From: Mesorhizobium sp.
GTDB lineage: Bacteria; Pseudomonadota; Alphaproteobacteria; Rhizobiales; Rhizobiaceae
DNA length: 64,000 bases
Assembly: GCA_004020645.1 (NCBI GenBank)
Contig: SAQL01000013.1
Span: 124,001 to 188,000, forward strand
Direction: 5' to 3'
Shown here: positions 52,719 through 60,814 of the stretch, one piece after another
Layout of the letters: each line of letters starts with the position of its first letter
How positions within the stretch are numbered: position 1 is the first letter of the stretch
The notes under the pieces: generated by a model
The model's database searches: none
What the model was told of the DNA's origin: nothing
What the model saw: only the letters and a program-made list of their open reading frames with translations
Translations under genes and position numbers: made by a program

Positions 52719-54146
52719 TCACCGGAGCATCATGTTGAGGACGGTATCGATCGGTTGTCTGAAGGGGGCACGCAGAAGGTTGGAGAGGTTCCAACGGCCC
52801 TGCTCATAGATCCCCTTGGCATGGCTGAGGGTACGGAAGCCTTCGATGCCATGGTACGCCCCCATGCCGCTGGGACCGACACCGCCGAAAGGCAAGTCAT
52901 CCTGGGCGATGTGCATGATTGTGCCGTTGATGGTGACGTTTCCGGAGGTCGTTCGGCTCAGCACCTTGCGCCGGTCTTCATCATCGGCGCCGAAGTAGTA
53001 GAGCGCGAGTGGCCGAGGCCGGGCGTTCACGTAGGCGATCGCTTCTTCGATGTCGCGGTAGGGAAAAATCGGCAGGACCGGGCCGAAGATTTCCTCATGA
53101 GCGATGCTCATGTCGTCGGTGGCTCCGAGGACGACGGTTGGCGCCAGCGTGTTGAGGCGACGGGATGCATCGCTGGGCCGGTTGCCGACCTCGATGATCC
53201 GCGCTCCTTTGGAGCGGGCGTCGTCGATCAGACTCTGAAGCCGGGCATGGTGCCGCTCGTTTATGATCGAGGTGTAATCCTCACTCGTCGGACCGTCAGG
53301 ATAAAAGGAAGTCACCTTCCGGTCATATGCCTTGACGAATGCGTCAACCTCGCTTTCGTGGACGAGTGCATAGTCCGGGGCGATGCAGGTTTGTCCGGCG
53401 CTGAGCAGCTTTCCGTAGGCAATTGACGCGGCCGCCTGATCGAGGGCGCTGCCCTTGGCGACGATGCTGGGCGACTTGCCCCCGAGTTCGAGGGTAACCG
53501 GAACGAGGTTGTCGCTTGCGGCCTTCATCACCGATCGCCCTACTGCGGTGCTCCCGGTGAAGACCAAGTGGTCGAACGGCAAGGCCGTAAAGGCCGCCCC
53601 CACGGCCGCATCGCCAGTGACGATCGCGAACTGATCTTCGGCGAAAATCTCGCCGAACATTTTTGCGAGCAGCGCATTGGTGACGGGCGTGAACTCCGAG
53701 GGTTTCAGCATCACCCGGTTTCCAGCGGCGATGGCCGTGACGACCGGCATCAGCGCGAGGTTCACCGGGTAGTTCCACGGCGACATGACGCCGACGACAC
53801 CAAGCGGCTGATATTCGATGCGAGCGTTGCCCATTCGCATATGCAGGGCGACGTGGCGGCGGGTCGGCGCCATGAATTTGCGAAGGTTTCGGATCAGATA
53901 CTTCGTGCCCTCGGCGACCCCTCCGACCTCCATGATCGCCGTCTCATACCTCGAGCGATGCCCGAAATCGGCATTGATGGCATCTTCAATCGCTTTGCGG
54001 TGCCCGATAATCATGGCCCTGAACTTGGCCAGATCAGCGCGTCGCTGCGCCAGCGAAGGCGCTCCGTCATGCAGGAAGGCAGCACGCTGGCCGGCGAGAA
54101 GACTGCCCAGCCGATCAGCGTCGGTGATTTTTGCGATTGCGTTCAT
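52719..54146 (-). CDS. Coniferyl aldehyde dehydrogenase-like enzyme
   Basis: A 475-residue NAD(P)-dependent aldehyde dehydrogenase of the short class: GVVGVMSPWNYPVNLALMPV, FTGSTAVGRSVMKAA, the general-base Glu in TLELGGKSPSIV (about residue 213), and the catalytic Cys in LSAGQTCIAPDYAL (about residue 247). The C-terminal GPSGMGAYHGIEGFRTLSH and following hydrophobic tail resemble coniferyl and long-chain aldehyde dehydrogenases. A sigma-70-like promoter overlapping a palindrome lies upstream, and the divergent TetR gene probably represses it. Confidence 0.9.
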   Translation of the reverse strand: MNAIAKITDADRLGSLLAGQRAAFLHDGAPSLAQRRADLAKFRAMIIGHRKAIEDAINADFGHRSRYETAIMEVGGVAEGTKYLIRNLRKFMAPTRRHVALHMRMGNARIEYQPLGVVGVMSPWNYPVNLALMPVVTAIAAGNRVMLKPSEFTPVTNALLAKMFGEIFAEDQFAIVTGDAAVGAAFTALPFDHLVFTGSTAVGRSVMKAASDNLVPVTLELGGKSPSIVAKGSALDQAAASIAYGKLLSAGQTCIAPDYALVHESEVDAFVKAYDRKVTSFYPDGPTSEDYTSIINERHHARLQSLIDDARSKGARIIEVGNRPSDASRRLNTLAPTVVLGATDDMSIAHEEIFGPVLPIFPYRDIEEAIAYVNARPRPLALYYFGADDEDRRKVLSRTTSGNVTINGTIMHIAQDDLPFGGVGPSGMGAYHGIEGFRTLSHAKGIYEQGRWNLSNLLRAPFRQPIDTVLNMMLR

Positions 54147-54183
54147 GGTCCACTCCGATGTAGACAGGAGAAACTTATGCTCT

Positions 54184-54214
54184 TGACATAGGCCCTTAAG
54201 TAGTCGCTGTCAAC
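54184..54214. promoter_or_regulatory. Promoter and palindromic operator between ALDH and tetR
   Basis: TTGACA (54184-54189) and TGTCAA (54209-54214) form an inverted repeat. Read leftward, TTGACA (54214-54209), 17 bases, and TATGTC (54191-54186) make a -35/-10 pair for the aldehyde dehydrogenase. The symmetry suggests the TetR protein binds here and regulates both genes. Confidence 0.6.
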
Positions 54215-54243
54215 AATGTATTCACAAGAAACTTTGAGGTACC

Positions 54244-54855
54244 ATGCAGGACGCACCCAACCGCCCCTATCACCACGGTGATCTCCGTCGTGCGGTCATC
54301 GAGACGGCGTTGGATATGCTTCGGGAGGAGAAGGGCTGGCAGTTCACGCTGCGGGAAGTCGCCCGCCGGGCAGGCGTAAGCCACGCGGCACCCTACAAGC
54401 ACTTCCCCGATAAGGCCGCGCTGCTTGCGGAGATCGCTATGATTGGGTTCGACCGGCTGCGCGAGTCCCTATCGGCAGCGAAATCTGAAGCGCCCAAAAC
54501 TCTGCGCGACGAAATTACTCCGATAGCTCGCGCCTACGTCGCGTTCGGAACGGAAAACCCTGCTCTCTACCGCCTGATGTTCAGCGCCGGCGAGGACAAA
54601 GTCGTAGGGATGCATCTCAATGAGCGGGCCCTCGCGGTCTTCGATGTGGCGCTCGAAACCCTCCGGCGCGGCCAGGCCGTCGGGAGCATTCGCAAGCGGC
54701 CGATAGAAGGTCAGGCGGCAGCCTGGTGGGGGCTCATCCACGGCATGACCATGCTTGCGATCGATGGGCTCCTGGTGCCGGAGAAGGTGGGATCGGCCCC
54801 CTTGGATGCGGCCTTGAGCACGCTGGTGGAAGGGCTGGGGAACCCAGCAACATGA
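54244..54855 (+). CDS. TetR-family repressor
   Basis: A 203-residue TetR-type regulator. The N-terminal HTH reads QFTLREVARRAGVSHAAPYK then HFPDKAALLAEIA. The C-terminal ligand domain has YRLMFSAGEDK and AAAWWGLIHGMTMLAIDGLL, the pattern of the WHG group (TetR_C_13). It is divergent from the aldehyde dehydrogenase gene with a 97-base gap, so it probably senses an aldehyde or aromatic substrate and represses that gene and itself. Confidence 0.9.
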   Translation: MQDAPNRPYHHGDLRRAVIETALDMLREEKGWQFTLREVARRAGVSHAAPYKHFPDKAALLAEIAMIGFDRLRESLSAAKSEAPKTLRDEITPIARAYVAFGTENPALYRLMFSAGEDKVVGMHLNERALAVFDVALETLRRGQAVGSIRKRPIEGQAAAWWGLIHGMTMLAIDGLLVPEKVGSAPLDAALSTLVEGLGNPAT

Positions 54856-54931
54856 CACTAGCTGGCGCCATCCCGTTCGACCCATAATCCGCCTACCGTA
54901 TATCTGTGCCCCCTTTTATTGTTCAGGGGCC

Positions 54932-55867
54932 TTATTCGTACCCGAAGGCAAAATCATTGTGCGCATCGGTCGCGGCGATCGCAGCCTGGCCGAAAGCGAC
55001 TGCGATCTGGTTCAGGGTCCTGACCAGGTCGCCGATGGCATACACCCCATCGACCGAAGTCCGCTGATGCTTGTCGACGACGACATAGCCCTCGTCGCAG
55101 CATTCGATGCCCATTGCCAGCGCGAGTTCGGAACGCACCCGGCATCCCATCGCCGGATAGATGACGTCGAAATGGCGCATCTCGCCGTCCTTGAGGACGG
55201 CCTGGTAGCCGCTGTCGGTGGGAACAAACTTTTTGAACGCGTCGCAAACAGCAATGTTCTCTTCCATGGCCACGCGCCGTGTGCTGGTGGAAAAATCGGG
55301 GAGATAGCGTGCGAGCATTGTGACGTGCTGCGTATACTGCTTGAGGAACAAGGCCTCTCGCAGTGCCTGCGCCTCGTGGCCGATGACCGCGACCTGACGA
55401 TCTATGACCTCGTAGCCGTCACAAACCGGGCAAAGGCGTACGCTGCCTTTGGCGATCGCCTCGCGCAGACGCGGAATTGCCGGCACGACGTCGACGACAC
55501 CTGTCGCCAGGAATACCTTGCGGGCGACAATCCGCCCCGCGTTGGTCTCGGCGCCAAACCCGCCTACGGTCGGCTCGATCGATGACGCCTGATCCTGCAC
55601 CAGTGTCGCTCCGTATTCGGCGGCCTGCGCACGAAGGCGCTGCAGAAGATCGGGGCCGCTGATCCCTTCGGGAAATCCCGGGCAGTTACGGCTTTGCGCA
55701 ATCAGCATCGCGCGCGATTCACCCGCGTCGACCACGACGACCCGATGACGGAACCTGCCGAGATAGAGAGCGGCCGCCAGCCCCGCAGGTCCGCCGCCAA
55801 CAATGAGAACATCCACTTCAGTCGCGGATGAGGCTGAATGTCGGCGTTTGCGCACGGGTTGATCCAT
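54932..55867 (-). CDS. Thioredoxin-reductase-like FAD oxidoreductase
   Basis: A 311-residue NAD(P)H flavoprotein: VDVLIVGGGPAGLAAALYLG at the start, NCPGFPEGISGPDLLQRL, RLCPVCDGYEVIDRQVAVIG with a Cys pair near residue 150 as in thioredoxin reductase (there CATC), and VDGVYAIGDLV. ATG 55867 is close after a perfect EcfG-type promoter, so the transcript would be almost leaderless; a GTG 18 codons on is another possible start. The substrate may be a thioredoxin-like protein or a small disulfide. Confidence 0.85.
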   Translation of the reverse strand: MDQPVRKRRHSASSATEVDVLIVGGGPAGLAAALYLGRFRHRVVVVDAGESRAMLIAQSRNCPGFPEGISGPDLLQRLRAQAAEYGATLVQDQASSIEPTVGGFGAETNAGRIVARKVFLATGVVDVVPAIPRLREAIAKGSVRLCPVCDGYEVIDRQVAVIGHEAQALREALFLKQYTQHVTMLARYLPDFSTSTRRVAMEENIAVCDAFKKFVPTDSGYQAVLKDGEMRHFDVIYPAMGCRVRSELALAMGIECCDEGYVVVDKHQRTSVDGVYAIGDLVRTLNQIAVAFGQAAIAATDAHNDFAFGYE

Positions 55868-55875
55868 CCGCGCCG

Positions 55876-55900
55876 AACGCACTCGTGGGAAAGATGTTCC
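55876..55900 (-). promoter_or_regulatory. EcfG-type promoter of the flavoprotein gene
   Basis: GGAAC at 55900-55896 and CGTT at 55879-55876 with 16 bases between. Only nine bases separate the -10 from the annotated ATG. Confidence 0.62.
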
Positions 55901-55941
55901 CGCGCTGAAATCGAAGCCGCGACATCCGTGGCGGCACGGCA

Positions 55942-56415
55942 TCACCACTCGATCGCCGGTCGCGCGATCATCAGCCAGAAAATCCCGAGGACGGCAGCAA
56001 AGGCGGGAAAGCCAAAGGCGAACCACAGCCAGAAAAGCCTGCTATACCGGGCCGGCAGCGGGGTCCCTGCTTTGGCGGCTTCGGACGCCAGATTGCGCAT
56101 TTCCATCTGCATCCATACCACCGGCAGCCAGAATGCGCCGGTGACGATGTAAAGCGCGATGGAAAGCACGATCCAGCCTTCGGAGAGCGGGTAACCCGCC
56201 TGCCAGGCGAGCGCGACGCCGGTGATAGGCTGCGCCACGACGGCAGTTGCCGTGAAGAGAAAATCGGCGACCACCACGATGCGCGCCACTGCCGCAATTG
56301 TTGCCGCATTGCCGGTCCTGTGGGCGAGAAGCATGAAGAAGGCAATGCCGGCGCCGGTGCCAAGCAGCACACTGGCGCCGATGACATGCAGGTACTTCAG
56401 CACGAAATAGAGCAT
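55942..56415 (-). CDS. DUF2269 family membrane protein
   Basis: A 157-residue membrane protein with four hydrophobic segments, matching DUF2269: YFVLKYLHVIGASVLLGTGA, VADFLFTATAVVAQPITGVA, GWIVLSIALYIVTGAFWLPV and LFWLWFAFGFPAFAAVLGIF. Conserved His in KYLHVIGA may bind a metal or haem. Its ATG overlaps the stop of the upstream gene by one base (TGATG), so the two are translated together. Confidence 0.85.
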   Translation of the reverse strand: MLYFVLKYLHVIGASVLLGTGAGIAFFMLLAHRTGNAATIAAVARIVVVADFLFTATAVVAQPITGVALAWQAGYPLSEGWIVLSIALYIVTGAFWLPVVWMQMEMRNLASEAAKAGTPLPARYSRLFWLWFAFGFPAFAAVLGIFWLMIARPAIEW

Positions 56416-57701
56416 CAGCGCTCCTCCAGTATCGCCAGTGCAACAAAGTGAAGGACGATGATCGGCAAGACCTTCAGGAACGGCCCAAGCGGTTCGTTCC
56501 ACAGGTCCGGGCGCAGGAAAGTGCCCACGACCAGATAAAACAGCGAGAGCGCGATGCCAGCGTAGAGACCTTTTCGCGCCGTTGGCCGCCAGGCTATGAG
56601 AGCGCCGACGACGACGTCGGCAAGAGCGCCGGCGATCACGGCAGGCGCCGACAACATGCCGGCCCCAGTGCTTTGCATAAGGCCGATGCCGTTGCCGTAG
56701 CCAGTGGTCAGCGACACGATCCCTGTCATGATCCAGAAGAACGGCAGGACGACGAAGATTGCAGGCTTGGTGAAATAAAGCCCGGCAAACCATTTCTCCT
56801 GCACAGTTGCCGGATTGAGCGCGAGGAACTGCGCCAGGCTTTGTGGCCGTATACCGGTCAAGGAAATCCAATCCGAGGGATCTCCGAGCGCACCTCGCGT
56901 GATCTCCCTGGCGGCGTTGGTGCGCATCGGAGGCCGCCAGCCGAGCATCGCGGCAAGATCGCCGAGGCGGTAGAGAAGCCGCGCAACCCATCCCGGCAAG
57001 GCAAGCCTGGGCACGGGAGTCCAGCCGAGCCAGCGGCGGAAAGTGCCGACAATCTCGTCCATGGTTAGCTGTTCGGGACCTGCAAGTTCCAGCGCCAGAC
57101 GAGACGGACTGCCGGGATTGAGAAAGAAGAGCACCGTCGAGACCACATCCTCAAGCTGCACGACCTGGAGCCGGCCGGTATCTGGCATTGACGGCAGGAC
57201 CGGCAGCGAGGCCAGACCGCGAAACAATGCACTGGCCCCAAACACCGGCCGGCCGAGCACTACTGAAGGGCGAAGGATTATCCAGTCCAGATCAAGGGCC
57301 ATGAGGGCCTGATCGCCAGCATATTTCGTCGCCGAGAACGACGAAGGCTGTGCCCGATCGACACCCATTGCCGAGAAGTGGATCACCTTGGCAACGCCGG
57401 CGCGCGCGCAGGCGCGAAAAAGAGCCGCCGCCGCATCGCGATGAACTTGCCCGGTCTTTTCGCGAGGGCTGTCCTGCAGAACGCCGGCACAGTTCACGAC
57501 GGCATCGATGCCTGCCAGATGCGGCAGCCAATCTTCAGGGCGTAGCGCGGTCGCCATGTCCAGCACCAGCAATTGGTAGTCGCGGGCTGCATTTGCCCGA
57601 GAGCTACGGACGATGCCGACCACCTCATGTCGTTCGGAAACGAGGCGGGAACACACCGAAGCGCCGATCAGGCCGGTGGCGCCAACAACGAGAATTCTCA
57701 T
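56415..57701 (-). CDS. NAD-binding SDR fused to DoxX-like membrane domain
   Basis: A 428-residue fusion. Residues 1-290 are an atypical SDR (RILVVGATGLIGASVCSRL, VIHFSAMGVD, FSATKYAGDQAL, WIILRPSVVLG). Residues 300-428 hold four membrane spans of the DoxX type (KPAIFVVLPFFWIMTGIVSL and onwards). Similar fusions are known in soil bacteria and usually have a DUF2269 gene next to them, as here. A role in membrane lipid or quinone chemistry is possible. Confidence 0.85.
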   Translation of the reverse strand: MRILVVGATGLIGASVCSRLVSERHEVVGIVRSSRANAARDYQLLVLDMATALRPEDWLPHLAGIDAVVNCAGVLQDSPREKTGQVHRDAAAALFRACARAGVAKVIHFSAMGVDRAQPSSFSATKYAGDQALMALDLDWIILRPSVVLGRPVFGASALFRGLASLPVLPSMPDTGRLQVVQLEDVVSTVLFFLNPGSPSRLALELAGPEQLTMDEIVGTFRRWLGWTPVPRLALPGWVARLLYRLGDLAAMLGWRPPMRTNAAREITRGALGDPSDWISLTGIRPQSLAQFLALNPATVQEKWFAGLYFTKPAIFVVLPFFWIMTGIVSLTTGYGNGIGLMQSTGAGMLSAPAVIAGALADVVVGALIAWRPTARKGLYAGIALSLFYLVVGTFLRPDLWNEPLGPFLKVLPIIVLHFVALAILEER

Positions 57702-57800
57702 CGGACCCAGATCTCCGGTGCCGGAGGGATATTGTTCATTCTACGCTCTGACTTGCGAATGTTCGACGTGCCCACTCGCGCGAGAACCGTCGGGCAGCGC

Positions 57801-57825
57801 GGAACAAACCATCGATCGCGGGATT
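57801..57825 (+). promoter_or_regulatory. EcfG-type promoter of the DUF2934 gene
   Basis: GGAAC at 57801-57805 and TT at 57824-57825 with 18 bases between, 24 bases before the ATG. Confidence 0.58.
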
Positions 57826-57848
57826 AGGAAAGCACCAGGAGGTCTGTC

Positions 57849-58058
57849 ATGGACAGGGAAGAGCGTATCAGGCGGCGAGCCCATGAAATCTGGGAGCGTG
57901 AAGGCCGTCCGGAAGGACGGGAGCGCGAGCATTGGGATCAGGCCGTGCAAGAGATCGAGGCAGAGGATTCCGAAGCAGAACGTGGCCCGGTCATGCCTGA
58001 CCCGACCGTTGGCGCCGGCTCCGAACCCGATACGGGCGGCACCAAACCACCGAGATAA
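57849..58058 (+). CDS. DUF2934 domain protein
   Basis: A 69-residue protein. Residues 1-40 match DUF2934 (RIRRRAHEIWEREGRPEGRE then HWDQAVQEI), a small helical domain common in rhizobial stress genes; the tail is Pro/Gly/Glu-rich. AGGAGG precedes the ATG. A stress-type promoter lies directly upstream. Confidence 0.8.
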   Translation: MDREERIRRRAHEIWEREGRPEGREREHWDQAVQEIEAEDSEAERGPVMPDPTVGAGSEPDTGGTKPPR

Positions 58059-58108
58059 CGGGCAGCCGACGTCTTGACCGGCGGTTTCGGCACGGAAAGG
58101 AACATGCC

Positions 58109-58240
58109 ATGCCTCGTCTGATCGCCTTGATCGTGATCGTATTGTCGGTGGTCTTCATCGGTTGGCTATGGGTCGACCAGACCGGCCGGACGAGCGACGG
58201 GACTCATCCTGCGCCGCATGCAATCGACCAGGACGGATGA
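58109..58240 (+). CDS. Very small membrane protein
   Basis: A 43-codon gene with one membrane span (LIALIVIVLSVVFIGWLWVD) and a short polar tail. AAAGGA lies upstream of the ATG at 58109, and it follows the DUF2934 gene by 50 bases on the same strand. Its clean layout suggests a real small gene, but no family supports it. Confidence 0.55.
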   Translation: MPRLIALIVIVLSVVFIGWLWVDQTGRTSDGTHPAPHAIDQDG

Positions 58241-58304
58241 CGACGGCAGTTGAACTCCATTCCGGGCAGGACCTGCAAGTTTTCGCAGTGGATGCGATCC
58301 TCTC

Positions 58305-58523
58305 CTAACTCGCGCGCGCGGGATCCTCATTCCTGTACTCGTGAATGAGCCCAAGGATTTGCGATCGGACCAACTCGCGAGCCTCGGGCTGAACGAACGG
58401 CATCAAGAGTTCGACCCGCTCCTCGACCTTCTCGGGAAGATCCGCAGCAGGATCGATGAGGTCGTTGCCGTGCGCGTAGAGATTTTCCGTCAGCTTTTTA
58501 TCGAGGTCGGAAAAAATGCCCAT
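58305..58523 (-). CDS. Small helical hypothetical protein
   Basis: A 72-residue soluble protein (GIFSDLDKKLTENLYAHGND, then PEKVEERVELLMPFVQPEAR), predicted helical. GGAG lies seven bases before ATG 58523, and an EcfG-type promoter lies about 30 bases upstream. No family recognised. Confidence 0.6.
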   Translation of the reverse strand: MGIFSDLDKKLTENLYAHGNDLIDPAADLPEKVEERVELLMPFVQPEARELVRSQILGLIHEYRNEDPARAS

Positions 58524-58553
58524 TGATCTGCTCCAAGCCAGCTTCTCTGCTTT

Positions 58554-58579
58554 AATTGACAGGCTGACGGAAATGTTCC
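58554..58579 (-). promoter_or_regulatory. EcfG-type promoter
   Basis: GGAAC at 58579-58575 and TT at 58555-58554 with 19 bases between, reading toward the start at 58523. Confidence 0.52.
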
Positions 58580-58789
58580 CCGGATGCGCCAACTTCGGTC
58601 GTTCGGAGCGGCCGCTGCAATGTTGGGGCATTCATGACATTCAGTCAAAAAGACGCGCGCGGCGATTCGGGTCAATTCTGACCAGGACGGTACGTCACCT
58701 GAACGCACGTACAGCAGGCTATCCAATGCGATTGCCATGACGCCTCGCGTGCAATAGGCCTTTGCCGGAAAAACGCAGGGAGGATTGCC

Positions 58790-59923
58790 GTGAAAGAAAC
58801 AGCCGGGACATGGCGCGTCGGTATCCTTTTTTCGCGCAGCGGCATCACTTCGGTCACCGAAAGCGAGCATTTCTATGGAACCGCGCTCGCCATCGAGGAG
58901 ATCAATGCCGGCGGCGGCGTGCTGGGGCGGCAGATCGAGCCGATCGCCTACGATCCTGGCAGCGACCCCGAGGCGTTCCGCTCGCAGGCCCGCAAGCTTC
59001 TGACCGAGGACGATGTCAACGTCATCTTCGGCTGCTCGATGTCGGGTAGCCGCAAGGCGGTGCTGCCGATCGTCGAGCGCTACAACGGCCTGCTCTGGTA
59101 CCCGTCGATTTACGAAGGCTTCGAATATTCGGAAAACGTCCTCTACACCGGCGCCACGCTCAACCAGAACACCTTCGCACTGGCCGACTTCATCCTGCAG
59201 CGTTACGGACCGCGCGTCTTCATGGCCGGGTCCGACTACATCTATCCGCATGAATCCAACCGGGTGATGCGCGACCTCCTGGAATGCAAGGGCGGCACCA
59301 TCGTCGAGGAACAGTATGTGCCACTCGACGCCGATGAACGCCGCATGCGCCGGCTGATGGCCGACATCGAGAAGGCCGCGCCGAACGCCGTCTTCTCGAC
59401 CGTCATCGGGCGCAGCGCACAGTTCCTCTACAGACTCTATGCCGAAGCCGGCATCGACCGGACACGGCGGCCGATCGCCAGCCTGACTCTCGCCGAAGGC
59501 GAGATTCGCGTGATCGGCGCCGAGCACTGCACCGGACATGTGCTGGCCGCCCCCTATCTAGCGAGCGTCGACAGCGGCGAGAACCAGCGCTTCGTCGGCG
59601 AGCTCGCTCGTCGCTTCGGCGACCGCACGACCGCGACCATGTGGTCGCAAACCGCCTATACGCAGGTGCATCTGTTCGCCCGCGCGCTGGAGAAGGCGGG
59701 AACCCTCGACACGTTCCGCCTCGGGCAGGCAGCCCTTGCCGTCGACTACGCGTCGCCGGAGGGCAGGATGATGTTCGATCAGGAAAACCGCCACGTCTGG
59801 TCGACGCCACGCATCGGCATCGCCAACGCCACCGGGCAGTTCGACATCGCCTGGCAATCGCAGGCGCCGATCCGGCCAGACCCCTATCTTGCTGCGACCC
59901 ATTTCGAAGAGCAATGGCTTTAG
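58790..59923 (+). CDS. amiC: AmiC-like cytosolic ligand sensor
   Basis: A 377-residue type I binding protein without a signal peptide, starting at GTG with AGGGAGGA upstream. It begins WRVGILFSRSGITSVTESEH and has FGCSMSGSRKAVLPIVERYN, LLWYPSIYEGFEYSENVLYT and MAGSDYIYPHESNRVMRDLL, which match AmiC and the urea/amide-binding group. In Pseudomonas, AmiC holds the antiterminator AmiR inactive until an amide binds. The next gene, directly adjoining, is AmiR-like, so this role is well supported. Confidence 0.9.
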   Translation: MKETAGTWRVGILFSRSGITSVTESEHFYGTALAIEEINAGGGVLGRQIEPIAYDPGSDPEAFRSQARKLLTEDDVNVIFGCSMSGSRKAVLPIVERYNGLLWYPSIYEGFEYSENVLYTGATLNQNTFALADFILQRYGPRVFMAGSDYIYPHESNRVMRDLLECKGGTIVEEQYVPLDADERRMRRLMADIEKAAPNAVFSTVIGRSAQFLYRLYAEAGIDRTRRPIASLTLAEGEIRVIGAEHCTGHVLAAPYLASVDSGENQRFVGELARRFGDRTTATMWSQTAYTQVHLFARALEKAGTLDTFRLGQAALAVDYASPEGRMMFDQENRHVWSTPRIGIANATGQFDIAWQSQAPIRPDPYLAATHFEEQWL

Positions 59924-60553
59924 ATGACGGCGACGCTCAAACGCATCCTCAACGACCTCCGGCAGGCGAAGATCCTGGTCGTCCACCCGAAGGACGAGGA
60001 TGGCGCCGCCCTCGTCGATCACCTCAGGCGTCTTGGCTGCGAAGTCAGGGCGGCGTGGCCGCCGCCGGGCTCGATCCCGAGCGACATCGACACGGTGTTC
60101 GTGCAGGTGGGCGAGGCGCCGACCGACGCGGTGGTGTCGCTCATCGAGGGCGCCAACGCCGCCGTGGTCGCCATCGTCACCTATGAAAGCCCGACCTCGA
60201 TCAAGGCGATCATCGACCTCAACGCCCATGGCGTCATCACCAAGCCGCTCAGGCAATTGGGCGTGCTGACGCAGTTTGCACTGGCCCGCTACCGCTACGG
60301 CTATGAAGGGCGGCTGGCCAACAAGGTACGCAAGCTGGAGGATACGCTGAAGGGACGCCGGACGATCGAGAAGGCGGTCAAGGTGCTGGTCGATATGAAC
60401 GGCGTCGACGAGGAAACCGCCTACAAGCTGATCCGCGACCAGGCGACATCGAAGCGGGTCGCCCTGGTTTCGGTGGCCGAAGGCATCTTGGCCGCACAGG
60501 AAGCGATGCGGACTTTCGGCTTCGGGATTTCCGCGCAAGGCAATCAGAAATAG
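59924..60553 (+). CDS. amiR: AmiR-like ANTAR antiterminator
   Basis: A 209-residue regulator with a receiver-like N-terminal domain (KILVVHPKDEDGAALVDHLR) that lacks a clear phospho-Asp (it reads VFVQVGEAPTD at that place), a coiled-coil linker, and a C-terminal ANTAR RNA-binding domain (RRTIEKAVKVLVDMNGVDEE, AYKLIRDQA, then LVSVAEGIL). The gene starts at the base after the amiC stop. It should bind hairpins in the nascent leader and stop termination before the hydrolase gene. Confidence 0.9.
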   Translation: MTATLKRILNDLRQAKILVVHPKDEDGAALVDHLRRLGCEVRAAWPPPGSIPSDIDTVFVQVGEAPTDAVVSLIEGANAAVVAIVTYESPTSIKAIIDLNAHGVITKPLRQLGVLTQFALARYRYGYEGRLANKVRKLEDTLKGRRTIEKAVKVLVDMNGVDEETAYKLIRDQATSKRVALVSVAEGILAAQEAMRTFGFGISAQGNQK

Positions 60554-60814
60554 CCGGACAGCCGACAGCCCGACAAGATTCGCGCATCAGAAAATTCTTA
60601 CAACCATCTGATTTTATTACTCTAAACAGCCAGTTACCTGTGCGGCAGACTTGCCGGACTCTTTGGCCTTGACGCGGCCTCCCAGCTGTGCAACTTCTTA
60701 AAGCACGAGCAAGTTTGCTCATCGGCAGGAGTGCCGTTTCACATTGATGGCTATGTAGCCCTTGGCTCGCGGATGACGTCCGCGCCAGGGGTTTTTTGCG
60801 TTTGGAGACTGGTC
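60554..60814 (+). promoter_or_regulatory. ANTAR-type leader with paired small hairpins
   Basis: Two short hairpins stand two bases apart: GAGC/GCTC with a six-base loop AAGTTT (60707-60720) and CGGC/GCCG with loop AGGAGT (60723-60736). A third, CGGC/GCCG with loop AGACTT (60643-60656), repeats the same stem. All loops have six bases and begin with A, as ANTAR targets do, but the expected G at loop position 4 is absent. The pair lies 25 bases before a terminator. Confidence 0.55.
60761..60797 (+). terminator. Intrinsic terminator (attenuator) before the nitrilase gene
   Basis: CGCGGA (60768-60773) pairs with TCCGCG (60779-60784) over a five-base loop, extended by TGG/CCA across a two-base bulge, and is followed by GGGG and six T. 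It lies 17 bases before the hydrolase start, where an attenuator controlled by AmiR is expected. Confidence 0.75.
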
